DNA of 64,000 nucleotides from Elstera sp043721315 (GCA_043721315.1 JAYSQZ010000035.1:1-64000), one strand, 5' to 3'; positions 25,629 to 34,612 are shown, counted from the first letter of the stretch. Translations and numbers: made by a program. The notes: generated by a model not told the origin, from the sequence alone.

Positions 25629-26258
25629 ATGTACAACACCGACATTCCTACCCGCGCTGAACTGCCGACGACAAAGCAACTTCTGCGCTCCACCCTCATT
25701 GCCATTGTTACGGCCATCATCTTGCTGATGACGGTGGTTTTACCTGCCGAATATGCCATTGATCCAACCGGAATTGGCCGGGCGCTGGGCCTTGCCGAAA
25801 TGGGCACCATTAAGACCCAACTCGCGAAGGAAGCCGAGGCGGATAAGCAAAGTAGCCTTCCCCTTACCGCTCCAGCAGCCCCCGGACTACTCTTGCGCCT
25901 CATTGCTGAATTCGGCATCAAGTCGGCAGCCGCGCAAACTCCCAACCGCTCCGACGAGATGAAAGTAACCTTGAAACCGGGTGAAGGGGCCGAAGTGAAG
26001 CTGACAATGGATAAGGACGCGAAAACTAGCTTCGCCTGGACCGTCGCTGGCGGCACCGTAAACTTCGACACGCATGGCGATGCGAGCGGCCAATCGATCA
26101 GCTACGAAAAGGGACGCGGTGTTCCCGGACAGAAGGGCGTTCTTGAAGCTGCCTTCACGGGCAATCATGGCTGGTTCTGGCGCAATCGCGGCAACGCCCC
26201 GGTAGTGGTGACATTACAGACGACGGGAGCGTATCGCGACATCAAGCGGGTTGACTAA
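25629..26258 (+). CDS. Membrane-anchored periplasmic protein of the HupE-linked 'transmembrane anchor' family
   Basis: 209 residues. A short cytoplasmic head (MYNTDIPTRAELPTTKQLLRS), one membrane helix (about 22-45, ending VVLPAEYAIDPTGIG) and a periplasmic domain from about 110 to the end (KVTLKPGEGAEVKLTMDKDAKTSFAWTVAGGTVNFDTHGD and FTGNHGWFWRNRGNAPVVVTL). The second half looks like an all-beta, emp24/GOLD- or cupredoxin-like sandwich, which is inferred. The same type of gene commonly follows HupE/UreJ permeases. It has its own ribosome site (GAGGGA) and lies 128 bases downstream of the permease. Confidence 0.72.
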   Translation: MYNTDIPTRAELPTTKQLLRSTLIAIVTAIILLMTVVLPAEYAIDPTGIGRALGLAEMGTIKTQLAKEAEADKQSSLPLTAPAAPGLLLRLIAEFGIKSAAAQTPNRSDEMKVTLKPGEGAEVKLTMDKDAKTSFAWTVAGGTVNFDTHGDASGQSISYEKGRGVPGQKGVLEAAFTGNHGWFWRNRGNAPVVVTLQTTGAYRDIKRVD

Positions 26259-26308
26259 TCCCAGAGAAATCGGGGGGTGACGGTCTCGCCCCCCCCCAAA
26301 CTCAAGCC

Positions 26309-27394
26309 TTATTTCTTCGGCAGATCGCCAGAAACGCCCTGCACGTACCAATCCATCGAGAGGATTTCGGGGTTGGTTGCGGTTTTGCCTGCGGCAACCC
26401 GCTCCTTGCCGTCCTTATCCAGGATTGGCCCGGTGAAGGAGTGGCGCTTGCCGGAGATAATATCCTTACGGGCGGTTTCGGCTAATTCCACTACGTCCTT
26501 CGGCAGGACCGCGTTGTAGGGCGCAAGGGCGACCATGCCCGTATCGAAGCCTTCCCACACATCGCCGGACTTCCAGGTCTTGTCCATCACCGCCTTAGTG
26601 CGGGCGATGTAATAGGCATCCCAATTATCAATGATCGAGGTCAGATGCGCCTTCGGGCCGAACTTAGTCATGTCGGAGGCTTGACCGAAGGCGTAAACCC
26701 CGCGCTCTTCCGCCACCTGAATGGGGGCCGGGCTATCGGTGTGTTGGGTTAGAATATCCGCGCCTTGATCCAGCAGCGCTTTCGCGGCAGCGGCTTCCTT
26801 ACCGGGATCGTACCAGGAGTTCACATAAATCACCTTCACCTGCGCGTCGGGACGGACCGACTTCAGCGCCAAGGTGAAGGCATTGATGCCGCTGACCACT
26901 TCGGGGATGGGGATGGAGGCGATATAGCCAACTACGCCCGTTTTCGTCATCTTGCCCGCAATCAGGCCGATGACCGTGCGGCCTTCATGGAACCGGGCCG
27001 CATAGGTGGCCACATTGGCGGCGCGCTTGAAGCCGGTAGCGTGCTCGAAGAACACTTTCGGGTTGCGCGCCGCTACCTTCAGCGTCGGCTCCATATAGCC
27101 AAAGCTGGTGGTGAAGATCAGATTGTTGCCCTTGGCGGCAAGCTGCTGAATAACGCGCTCGGCATCGGCTCCTTCCGGCACGCTTTCCACGTAGGTCGTT
27201 TCAACCTTACCGGGGAAGGCTTTTTCGATAGCAAGGCGGCCTTCATCGTGGCGGTAGCTCCAGCCGTGGTCGCCAATCGGGCCGACATAAACGAAGGCCA
27301 CTTTGGTCTTGTCTTGGGCAAGCGCCGCACCTGCGGAGAGGCTAAGGGCGGCAACGGCACTCAGTAGAAAGGCTTTTAAGGTTCGAGATGTCAC
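26309..27394 (-). CDS. BMP-family substrate-binding protein of a nucleoside-type ABC transporter
   Basis: 361 residues. Signal peptide through GAALA (cleavage before QDKTK). The BMP/PnrA fold begins KVAFVYVGPIGDHGWSYRHDEGR, continues NNLIFTTSFGYMEPTLKVA and VGYIASIPIPEVVSGINAF, and has DILTQHTDSPAPIQVAEERGVYAFGQ in the ligand cleft. Related proteins bind purine nucleosides or nucleobases. It is the last gene of a four-gene ABC operon, 23 bases after the second permease. The substrate is inferred as a purine nucleoside or base. Confidence 0.9.
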   Translation of the reverse strand: MTSRTLKAFLLSAVAALSLSAGAALAQDKTKVAFVYVGPIGDHGWSYRHDEGRLAIEKAFPGKVETTYVESVPEGADAERVIQQLAAKGNNLIFTTSFGYMEPTLKVAARNPKVFFEHATGFKRAANVATYAARFHEGRTVIGLIAGKMTKTGVVGYIASIPIPEVVSGINAFTLALKSVRPDAQVKVIYVNSWYDPGKEAAAAKALLDQGADILTQHTDSPAPIQVAEERGVYAFGQASDMTKFGPKAHLTSIIDNWDAYYIARTKAVMDKTWKSGDVWEGFDTGMVALAPYNAVLPKDVVELAETARKDIISGKRHSFTGPILDKDGKERVAAGKTATNPEILSMDWYVQGVSGDLPKK

Positions 27395-27416
27395 GGAAGC
27401 TATTCCTTCTACAAGA

Positions 27417-28337
27417 TTAACGGTCAGGGTGAAAACTTTTGCCTAAAGCCGCTGGTGCGTTGAGTTTGATCCGCACGGCATCGCGCGACATCAGCACCAA
27501 CACCAAAATCGTCGCGAGATAAGGCAACATAGAGAGAAACTGCGAGGGAATGGGCACACCCAAGCCTTGAAGGTGGAGCTGCGCCAAGGTCATCGCGCCA
27601 AACAAATAGGCTCCCGCCAACATCCGCAGGGGCCGCCAAGTGCCGAATACGACCAGCGCCAGGGCAATCCAACCGCGCCCCGAGGTCATATTCTCCGCCC
27701 ACATCGGCGTATAGGCCAGCGATAAATAGGCCCCGCCAAGGCCCGAAAGCGCGCCGCCGATCAGAATAGCGGTCAGTTGCACCCGGCGCACCGAGAGGCC
27801 GAGACCGTGGGCCACGTGCGGCGACTCGCCCACCGCGCGCAGCGTTAGCCCTAGCCGCGTGCGGGTGATGATCCGATGGGCCAGAAACGTGAGCGCTAAG
27901 GAGAGATAGACCAGAAAATCATGCCCAAACAGCAGTGGCCCCACCACCGGCAGATCGCTGATACCGGGGATCGAGAGCAGCGGCAGGCGCGGAATCGGCT
28001 GACCAACCAGGCCCTTCCCAATCAGGGCAGACAAACCAATCCCGAAGAGCGTTAGCGCCAATCCCGTTGCCACTTGATTGGTCAGCAGCACCAGCACCAG
28101 CAGCGCGAAGAAAGCTGCAAGCATCATGCCCGCAAGCGCCCCCGCGATGACACCGAAATAGGCATTGCCCGTTTTATAGGCTACAGCGAAGGCACACACG
28201 GCCCCCACCAGCATCATGCCTTCGATGCCTAAGTTGAGAACCCCGGCTTTTTCGGTAATGAGTTCCCCCAGCGCCGCCAACAGAAGCGGCGTTGCTGCCA
28301 TCATCACGGCCACCAGAATTGATGCGGCGATGTCCAT
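27417..28337 (-). CDS. ABC transporter permease, nucleoside type (YufQ/NupQ-like)
   Basis: 306 residues from ATG 28337 (MDIAASILVAVMMAATPLLLAALGELITEKAG). The longer frame up to 28637 runs antisense-like through the preceding permease and is not used. BPD_transp_2 family with eight or more hydrophobic segments; VLNLGIEGMMLVGAVCAFAVAY is the conserved second-helix motif. LTLRAVGESPHVAHGLGLSVRRVQL is the cytoplasmic coupling loop. Starts 8 bases after the stop of the first permease. Pairs with it to form the membrane channel. Confidence 0.9.
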   Translation of the reverse strand: MDIAASILVAVMMAATPLLLAALGELITEKAGVLNLGIEGMMLVGAVCAFAVAYKTGNAYFGVIAGALAGMMLAAFFALLVLVLLTNQVATGLALTLFGIGLSALIGKGLVGQPIPRLPLLSIPGISDLPVVGPLLFGHDFLVYLSLALTFLAHRIITRTRLGLTLRAVGESPHVAHGLGLSVRRVQLTAILIGGALSGLGGAYLSLAYTPMWAENMTSGRGWIALALVVFGTWRPLRMLAGAYLFGAMTLAQLHLQGLGVPIPSQFLSMLPYLATILVLVLMSRDAVRIKLNAPAALGKSFHPDR

Positions 28338-28345
28338 TCCCACCC

Positions 28346-29440
28346 TTACTCTCGACGAATGCGATAGGCGAGAAGCACGTCGCAGGCCAACACGAAGAAC
28401 AGCAGCAAGCCTTGAAAGACAGTGCCGACGGAGGCCGACAGCTTCAGCGTTACTTGCGCCGCCTCCGACCCAATGTAGGATAGTGCCAAAACCAGCGCCG
28501 CCACGCAAATCCCCAGCGGGTTTAACCGCCCCAGAAAAGCGACGATAATCGCCGTGAAGCCGTAGCCCGGCGATACCGTTGGCATGAGTTGGCCAATCGG
28601 CCCTGCCACTTCCAGCATCCCGGCAAGCCCGGCGCAAGCCCCGCCGATGAGCAGGCAGGTCCAGATGATCCCTGGCGCAGAAAACCCCGCAAACCGCGCT
28701 GCGGCAGGCGCAAGCCCCGTCACGGTCAACCGATACCCCAGAAGGGAGCGGGTTAGAACCGCCTGCGCCGCAACTGCCGCAACCGCAACGGCCAGCAGCC
28801 CCCAGTGGAGCCGAAACCCTTCTAGCACCGGCGGCATCAGCGCGGCGGCATCAAACGGGCGGCTTTGCGGAAAGTTGAAGCCGTCCGGGTCGCGCCACGG
28901 CCCGGTCACGAGATAACTCAAGAAAAGCTGCGCCACATAGGTCAGCATCAAGCTGGTGAGAATCTCATTGGCATTGAACTGGGTCCGCAGCAGCGCCGGG
29001 ATTGCGGCATAGGCGATACCGCCGCACAGCCCCGCCAGCGCCATCAACGGCAAGCTCCACCAGCCGCCACTGTTCCACAGCGCGAGCGCCACCCCGCCCG
29101 CGCAAATCGCACCGATGGTCAGTTGCCCCTCCGCACCGATATTCCACACATTCGCCCGAAACCCCAGCGACAAGCCAAGGGCGATCAGCGCCAGCGGAAT
29201 GGCCTTCACCCCCAACTCGGTCCAGCCATAGAGGTCCGAAATCGGCTCGATGAAAAAACCGTACAATGCCCGCAGCGGATCGACACCGAGCAGCGCGAAT
29301 AATCCCGCCCCGCTCAGGACCGTTAAGGCTAGGGCGAGCAGCGGCGTCGTATAGACCAGCCAACGCGGCGTTTCGGTGCGCGCCTCTAGCCGCAGACGAA
29401 AGCCGCGTTTTGCAAGGATAACCCCAGCTTCAGGCGGCAT
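28346..29440 (-). CDS. ABC transporter permease, nucleoside type (YufP/NupP-like)
   Basis: 364 residues. BPD_transp_2 family. After a basic cytoplasmic start come hydrophobic segments from about residue 30, and then GLSLGFRANVWNIGAEGQLTIGAICAGGVAL, the motif shared by nucleoside permeases. LLGYRLTVTGLAPAAARFAGFS is the ATPase-coupling loop. It overlaps the upstream ATPase gene by 11 bases and ends 8 bases before the second permease start, showing translational coupling. Confidence 0.9.
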   Translation of the reverse strand: MPPEAGVILAKRGFRLRLEARTETPRWLVYTTPLLALALTVLSGAGLFALLGVDPLRALYGFFIEPISDLYGWTELGVKAIPLALIALGLSLGFRANVWNIGAEGQLTIGAICAGGVALALWNSGGWWSLPLMALAGLCGGIAYAAIPALLRTQFNANEILTSLMLTYVAQLFLSYLVTGPWRDPDGFNFPQSRPFDAAALMPPVLEGFRLHWGLLAVAVAAVAAQAVLTRSLLGYRLTVTGLAPAAARFAGFSAPGIIWTCLLIGGACAGLAGMLEVAGPIGQLMPTVSPGYGFTAIIVAFLGRLNPLGICVAALVLALSYIGSEAAQVTLKLSASVGTVFQGLLLFFVLACDVLLAYRIRRE

Positions 29441-30944
29441 CCGCCACGCCCCCCATCATCAATCCCACGCTCTCCCGGCTCAACTCTGCCGTAGGACTAG
29501 CAAGACTGAGGCCACCGTGGAACAGTGCCGCCATGCGGTCGCATAAAATGAACAGCTCATCAAGGTCTTGGCTGATGACCAGCAGCGCCGTTCCCGCCTC
29601 GGCCAACCCCAGCAACGCCCGGTGGATTGCGGCGGCGGCCCCGGCATCGACGCCCCACGTGGGCGCGGCAACAATCAAGACTTTCGGGTTAGCCAGAATC
29701 TCCCGGCCCATAATGAATTTCTGCAAGTTTCCGCCCGAGAGCCGACGCGCGAGGCTGCCCGTTTTCGGCGGCATCACTCGATAATCGGCGATGATTTTTT
29801 CGGCAAATGCCTGCATCGCGCCGCGCTTCAACCACCCGCCCGACACAAGCGTAGAGCGCTGCCAGCCGGACAGCAGCGCGTTCGCGGTTAAATCGAGATC
29901 GGGCACCGCCGAGCGGCCTAACCGCTCCTCCGGCACATAGGATAAGCCCGCCGCACGCCGGGCCGCGACGGGGAGCGCGCCAATAGGCTGATCGTCCAAT
30001 CGAATCGTGTTCGCCGCAACCAGCACCTCCCCGCCCAAGGCCGCCAACAGTTCGGACTGGCCGCTGCCCGCAAGCCCGGCAATGCCTAAAATTTCACCGG
30101 CGCGCAGGGAAAAGCTAATGTCGCGCAGATTGATGCCCAGCGGATCATCGGCCTTGCGAGACAGGTTCTGCACTGAAAACCGCAACGGTGCGTCGGTTTT
30201 TAAGGGCGTTACCCGGCGGCTGGGGCGGTCCACCTTACCCACCATTTTCTCAGCCATCAGCGCGGGGGAAGTTACGCGCGGATCGCAGCTATCCACCACT
30301 TTGCCCGCCCGCAAAATCGTCGCCCGGTCGCACAGCGCCTGAATTTCCGGCAGCTTGTGGGAGATATAGAGAATAGTGCGCCCTTCCGCCGCCAGCCGTC
30401 GCAGCGTAACGAACAGAGTTTCCGCCTCTTGGGGCGTGAGCACGGAGGTTGGCTCGTCCAGAATGAGTAAGCGCGGGTCTTGCAGCAGGCAGCGGATGAT
30501 CTCGACGCGCTGGCGCTCGCCGCTGGAGAGCGCGTGAACAGCGCGGTGCGGGTCGAGCGCCAAGCCGTAGCGCTTGGAGAGATCAAGAATATCCGCCGCC
30601 AGCGCCGCTGTCGCCCGGCCTTCGGGCAAGGCGAGAGCGATATTTTCCGTCACCGTCAAAGTTTCAAACAGGGCGAAATGCTGGAACACCATGCCGATGC
30701 CCGCCGCCCGCGCCGCCGCCGGATCGGTGAAGGCCACCGCCGCCCCCTCCCACCAAATCGAGCCGTCATCGGCCTGCAACAGACCGTAGATAATTTTCAT
30801 CAGGGTGCTTTTGCCGGCACCATTCTCGCCAATCAGCGCGTGGATTTCCCCCGGCATAAGCGTAAGATCGACACCATCGACGGCGCGGACACCGGGAAAA
30901 TGCTTCTTGATCCCGCGCACACTTAAGCGCGCCGTGCCGTGCAT
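29430..30944 (-). CDS. ABC transporter ATP-binding protein, nucleoside type (YufO/NupO-like)
   Basis: 504 residues from ATG 30944, chosen because GGGGAG lies six bases upstream; an ATG at 30971 has no such site. Double ATPase: first half with Walker A GENGAGKST, signature LSSGERQRVEIIRCLL and Walker B LLILDEPTSVLT; second half with GLAGSGQSELLAAL, LSGGNLQKFIMGRE and VLIVAAPTWGVDVGA. In the second Walker B the usual DEPT reads AAPT, as is common in this subfamily, so the second site is probably non-hydrolytic. It leads the operon ATPase-permease-permease-binding protein. Confidence 0.9.
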   Translation of the reverse strand: MHGTARLSVRGIKKHFPGVRAVDGVDLTLMPGEIHALIGENGAGKSTLMKIIYGLLQADDGSIWWEGAAVAFTDPAAARAAGIGMVFQHFALFETLTVTENIALALPEGRATAALAADILDLSKRYGLALDPHRAVHALSSGERQRVEIIRCLLQDPRLLILDEPTSVLTPQEAETLFVTLRRLAAEGRTILYISHKLPEIQALCDRATILRAGKVVDSCDPRVTSPALMAEKMVGKVDRPSRRVTPLKTDAPLRFSVQNLSRKADDPLGINLRDISFSLRAGEILGIAGLAGSGQSELLAALGGEVLVAANTIRLDDQPIGALPVAARRAAGLSYVPEERLGRSAVPDLDLTANALLSGWQRSTLVSGGWLKRGAMQAFAEKIIADYRVMPPKTGSLARRLSGGNLQKFIMGREILANPKVLIVAAPTWGVDAGAAAAIHRALLGLAEAGTALLVISQDLDELFILCDRMAALFHGGLSLASPTAELSRESVGLMMGGVADAA

Positions 30945-31025
30945 CTCGCTCCCCGCCACCCCTACCCCCATGTTGGATTGTTACAGTTTAGCGTGGCACA
31001 GGAGGGCAGCGGGAATCAACAGGGC

Positions 31026-31730
31026 TTAGTTGGGGTTTTCGGCAGTGCGGGAAGGGTCGAGACGAAAGGTCGCAGCAAAGGCAACCGCCCCAGGGAGGGT
31101 AAAACGCACCACCCGCCCCGCCTCGCGCTTGGCCCAGCCTTGCGCGACGATATAGGCCAGTGTTTCAGCCCCCAAAGCCCCGCCCAGATGCCCGCGCCGC
31201 TCGCTCCAATCCAAACAGTGACGGCACAAGGGCCGCCGCCCGCGCTGGAGTTGCTGAAGATCGAAACCTAGTCCCGCAAAAAATCCGCGCCCCGGTTCGG
31301 TCAACTCCGGCGCATCGGGCGTGCTGAGAAAGCCTTGCCGAACCAGCCCATCGAAGAGCGCTACGCCCTTTTCCCCCGCGAGATGATCGTAGCAAACCCG
31401 CGCTTCCCGCAACGCCGGATCGCGCGGCCCTGTGCGGGCGCGGGTTGCCCCAGTGCGTTGAGCGAGGCCCATCAGCCCTTCCAACACATCTGCCACGTCC
31501 GATCCCGATAGGCGATAATAGCGGTGCCGCCCTTGTTTCTCCGCCACCAATAACCCGGCACTCTCGAGCTTGCTAAGGTGTTCGCTCGCCGTCGGCAACG
31601 CAATCCCCGCCGCCGCCGCAAGCTCCGTGACGGTTAGCGCGCGCCCGTCCATCAGCGCCGTCAGCATATTGGCGCGGGCGGGATCACCGATCAGAGCGGC
31701 GAGTGGAGCGACGGTTGGACCTTCTTTCAT
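31026..31730 (-). CDS. ArsR-family winged-helix regulator
   Basis: 234 residues, longer than minimal ArsR proteins. The N-terminal winged helix is LAALIGDPARANMLTALMDGRALTVTELAAAAGIALPTASEHLSKLESAGLLVAEKQGRHRYYRL. The C-terminal part (about 95-234) contains ARVCYDHLAGEKGVALFDGLV and CRHCLDWSERRGHLGGALG, a domain common in larger ArsR relatives. It includes an H-C pair, but there is no obvious metal-binding CxC in the DNA-binding domain. It is divergent from the NIPSNAP-ABM pair, and a dyad touches its start, so it likely represses itself and that pair in response to a small molecule. Confidence 0.85.
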   Translation of the reverse strand: MKEGPTVAPLAALIGDPARANMLTALMDGRALTVTELAAAAGIALPTASEHLSKLESAGLLVAEKQGRHRYYRLSGSDVADVLEGLMGLAQRTGATRARTGPRDPALREARVCYDHLAGEKGVALFDGLVRQGFLSTPDAPELTEPGRGFFAGLGFDLQQLQRGRRPLCRHCLDWSERRGHLGGALGAETLAYIVAQGWAKREAGRVVRFTLPGAVAFAATFRLDPSRTAENPN

Positions 31731-31731
31731 A

Positions 31732-31749
31732 CTTCGGTTGTAGCCGAAG
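31732..31749. promoter_or_regulatory. Candidate ArsR operator
   Basis: CTTCGG-N6-CCGAAG is a perfect dyad starting two bases upstream of the arsR start, in the 70-base divergent gap before the NIPSNAP gene. Its size and place fit a shared operator for autoregulation and control of the divergent pair. Confidence 0.55.
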
Positions 31750-31800
31750 CATTGCAGTTGCTCAAGTTGCTAAGGTTGGCCCCTTAACAAGGAGATGATG

Positions 31801-32145
31801 ATGACCACCGACACGAAAATCGCCTGCTTCATCCGCTATGAAATAGATCCGTTCAAGGTGGAAGCCTTCCAACATTACGCCCAAGTTTGGGGCCAAGCCA
31901 TCCCGGCGTGCGGGGCTGATTTGTTCGGCTATTTCGCGCCTTACGAAGGGTCCGCCACGACCGCCTACGGGGTTTACACGCTGCCGAACCTAGCGGCCTA
32001 TGAAGAGTATCGCGCCCGGCTACGGGACAGTGCGTTGGGCCGCGAGAATTATCAGTTCGCCAAACGCGAGCAGTTCATTCGCCGCGAAGACCGCATTTTC
32101 TTGCGCCTCGCCTCCGCCCCCCATAGCGGCCTAGTGCGGCCATGA
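31801..32145 (+). CDS. NIPSNAP-family protein
   Basis: 114 residues. Three ATG codons lie in tandem (31795, 31798, 31801). The third is chosen because AAGGAG ends six bases upstream of it. The dimeric alpha/beta barrel of the NIPSNAP family is recognisable: IACFIRYEIDPFKVEAFQHYAQVWGQAIPACGADLFGYFAPYEGSATTAYGVYTL and YEEYRARLRDS. Function of bacterial members is poorly known. It overlaps the next gene by four bases (ATGA), and both are opposite the ArsR gene. The pair may act on a reactive small molecule sensed by the regulator. Confidence 0.82.
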   Translation: MTTDTKIACFIRYEIDPFKVEAFQHYAQVWGQAIPACGADLFGYFAPYEGSATTAYGVYTLPNLAAYEEYRARLRDSALGRENYQFAKREQFIRREDRIFLRLASAPHSGLVRP

Positions 32146-32489
32146 TCGCGGTGATTTTCGAGGTATGGCCCGCCGAGGGCCATACCGGCACCTATCTCGA
32201 TACCGCAGCCCTCTTGAAAGAAGAGTTAGTGGGGATCGACGGGTTTCTGTCGATCGAGCGGTTTGAAAGTCTCGCCATGCCGGGAAAATTTCTCTCGCTG
32301 TCCTTCTGGCGCGATGAAGCCGCCGTGCTGGAGTGGCGCAATCGCCCGGCCCATCGCGCCGCGCAAACCCTGGGACGCGGTGGGGTTTTTCAGAATTATC
32401 GCCTGCGAATCGCCAGTGTTATCCGCGATTATGGCTTAACGGACCGGAAGGAAGCCCCCGCCGATAGTCAGGCAGTTCATGCGGGGTGA
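32142..32489 (+). CDS. Antibiotic-biosynthesis-monooxygenase (ABM) domain protein
   Basis: 115 residues, single ABM ferredoxin-like barrel: MIAVIFEVWPAEGHTGTYLDTAALLKEELVGIDGFLSIERFESLAMPGKFLSLSFWRDEAAVLEWR. The conserved Trp and an HRAAQ segment follow. ABM proteins include haem-degrading enzymes, quinol monooxygenases and stress proteins, and activity cannot be deduced. It is coupled to the NIPSNAP gene by an ATGA overlap and ends three bases from the convergent HAD gene. Confidence 0.82.
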   Translation: MIAVIFEVWPAEGHTGTYLDTAALLKEELVGIDGFLSIERFESLAMPGKFLSLSFWRDEAAVLEWRNRPAHRAAQTLGRGGVFQNYRLRIASVIRDYGLTDRKEAPADSQAVHAG

Positions 32490-32492
32490 GAC

Positions 32493-33356
32493 TTATTGGA
32501 AGCGGTGCAGCACGTAGGTTGGCTGCGCCTGTTCCTGGGCCATAAGCTGTTGAAGCGCGCCCTCGTCGAACCAACCGTCGGATTCGAGCTTCAGCGCCGC
32601 GCCGTGGACGCCGCTGGTGATCAAGACCGAGTCGATGCCTGCGCCGTTCGCGCCTTTAATATCGGTCTTCAGCCCGTCACCGATAGCGAGCACGCGGGAA
32701 CGCTCGATACCGTCGAGAAGGCCGAGGCAGGTCGTGTAAACGCCGGGGAAGGGCTTGCCGTGGTAGCGCACAGTGCCGCCTTGGTTTTCGTAGAAGGCCG
32801 CCAGCAGCCCGGCGCACACTTCCGGCCTGCCATCGGCGACGATCCAATGGTCTGGATTGGCGCAGATCATCGGCAACCCCCGCCCCAGTGCGTCCTCCAG
32901 CAATGGGCGGGCGGTATCGAGCGTTTGGCCGAAATCAATCCCCGCATTGATAAGATAGTCGGCCTCGGACACGTCAAACGCGCGCGCGCCCGGCAGATCG
33001 ACCAGCAAGCCTTCGTCCTTCGGCAAACCGATAAGATAATGCCTCGCCCCAAGCGCCTGATACCAGGGATCGGGCCGGGCGCGCAGGTGCTCCCAAGCGT
33101 CTTGCCCAGAGGTCATGAGGAAATCCCAGTCGGTTTCAGCGAACCCCAAATCGTGCATCTTACTCGCAACGACTGCCGCCGGGCGCGGGGCGTTGGAGAG
33201 CAGCCCCACGCGCTTGCCAGCATCCTTCAGCGATAGCAGCGTATTGCGCGCCCAGGGGAACGGCGACAGCCCATCGTGCAGAACACCCCACAGATCAATA
33301 ATGAACCCATCGTAGCGATCCACCACCGGCGCTAGCGCCGGAATTACCTGCACCAT
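32493..33356 (-). CDS. HAD-IIA family hydrolase (TIGR01459-like)
   Basis: 287 residues. HAD motif I reads FIIDLWGVLHDG. The nucleophile Asp is present, but the usual second Asp (general acid) is Trp, as in the alphaproteobacterial TIGR01459 group. Motif II is VGLLSNAPRP, and motifs III/IV are HGKPFPGVYTTCL and VLAIGDGLKTDIKGANGAGIDSVLITSG. Related NagD proteins are sugar or nucleotide phosphatases. Its ATG shares bases with the TAA of the EAL-protein gene (TAATG), so the two are translationally coupled. Confidence 0.85.
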   Translation of the reverse strand: MVQVIPALAPVVDRYDGFIIDLWGVLHDGLSPFPWARNTLLSLKDAGKRVGLLSNAPRPAAVVASKMHDLGFAETDWDFLMTSGQDAWEHLRARPDPWYQALGARHYLIGLPKDEGLLVDLPGARAFDVSEADYLINAGIDFGQTLDTARPLLEDALGRGLPMICANPDHWIVADGRPEVCAGLLAAFYENQGGTVRYHGKPFPGVYTTCLGLLDGIERSRVLAIGDGLKTDIKGANGAGIDSVLITSGVHGAALKLESDGWFDEGALQQLMAQEQAQPTYVLHRFQ

Positions 33357-34612
33357 TAGTAAATATCCCGCTTTTCTGCCGGGCGCGGCTGACCGAACAA
33401 AGCACCTTGACCAAAATCGACACCGAAATCGAGCAAACGCACCAACTGCGCGTCTTTGTCGATCCCATCGACCATGAGATCAATCGCGCCATGATCTAAA
33501 TTCCGGCGCAACACGCGCGGATCGGCCTGTTTCGAGAGCTTTTCGATCAACACCGGCGCTTCCACCTTCACATAGCGGAAGCCCTTATCGGACAGATCCG
33601 ATACGAAAAGATCGAGGTTCGTCGTCTTATCCATGACAAACCGGAACCCGAGCTTGCCGAGCGCCGCCAGCTCCTGATCCGTCTGCGCGTCCAAACGGTA
33701 AGCATCGTGCTGAGTGATCTGAAAGTGCAAATGCCCAGCCAAATCGGTATTTTCGCGCATGAAGGCGGTAAAATCCGAGAAGAAATCGCGGTCGCGCAGA
33801 GTTTCGCCAACAATTTCGCAAACATAGCCCACTTGGCTACGCTGGCGGCGCATCCGGCGGACGAACTGAACGCTACGGACCAGCAGCATATTATTGATTG
33901 TCGCCAATAGCCCCGCCTGCTCGGCAATCGGCAGATACGTCGCTGCCGGAATATCGGTGCCTTCTTGCGTGCGTATCTCAGCGATGCACTGATACATGGA
34001 CAGGCGGCGCGACGGCAGTTGCATGATGGGTTGCAACGACAGGCCAACCCGGTCGTCGTTCAACGCCTCGCGCACTTCATCGAGGATCACCTCTTCGTCG
34101 GTTAGCTCGCGATTATCATAGGCGGGTTCGACGGGATCATCATACTCATCCTCATCGGTCGCGGTGAGCGGGCGGCTGGGGGGCGCTTGCCGGGAAACGA
34201 CAGGGGCCGCAGGCCGCGCTTTCGCTGGGGCCGCCGACCGGCTGGAGAGTTGCCCGACCAGGGTTTTCAGCATCCGCATTTCCGCAACGACGGTTTCAAG
34301 CTCCGCCGCCCCTTCCGGCCCGGCTTCGCCTTGCGCGCGCACTGTTTCTTGCATCGAGCGCATATCGGTGCGCTGACGGATCAACACGTCCTGCACCCGC
34401 TGAATCCGCTCGGCCAGCGCGGCATCCTGGCTGCGGCGCGTCAGCATTTCCTGCACGAGCATCCCGAGCAGAAACACATTCGCCCCCAGCAACACCGACG
34501 TGATCAGCGAGGGCGGAAAGCCCAAAGCTTCCACCACTTCAGGGGCACCAATTGCAACGGCTGCGGCCAGCGCCCCATAAGCGATAGGCGCGAAAAACTG
34601 GATGGGACTCAT
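33356..34612 (-). CDS. Membrane protein with degenerate EAL domain
   Basis: 418 residues from ATG 34612, which overlaps the previous stop as ATGA. Two hydrophobic segments (about 4-25 and 33-55), a coiled-coil region (about 60-115), an Ala/Pro linker and a C-terminal EAL fold (about 165-410). The catalytic signature is lost. After LQPIMQLPSRRLSMY the EAL position reads QCI, the DDFG position reads MDKTTN and the KID site reads KVE. It should not hydrolyse cyclic-di-GMP; it may bind it or act through protein contacts. Coupled to the HAD gene downstream and the DUF952 gene upstream. Confidence 0.78.
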   Translation of the reverse strand: MSPIQFFAPIAYGALAAAVAIGAPEVVEALGFPPSLITSVLLGANVFLLGMLVQEMLTRRSQDAALAERIQRVQDVLIRQRTDMRSMQETVRAQGEAGPEGAAELETVVAEMRMLKTLVGQLSSRSAAPAKARPAAPVVSRQAPPSRPLTATDEDEYDDPVEPAYDNRELTDEEVILDEVREALNDDRVGLSLQPIMQLPSRRLSMYQCIAEIRTQEGTDIPAATYLPIAEQAGLLATINNMLLVRSVQFVRRMRRQRSQVGYVCEIVGETLRDRDFFSDFTAFMRENTDLAGHLHFQITQHDAYRLDAQTDQELAALGKLGFRFVMDKTTNLDLFVSDLSDKGFRYVKVEAPVLIEKLSKQADPRVLRRNLDHGAIDLMVDGIDKDAQLVRLLDFGVDFGQGALFGQPRPAEKRDIY

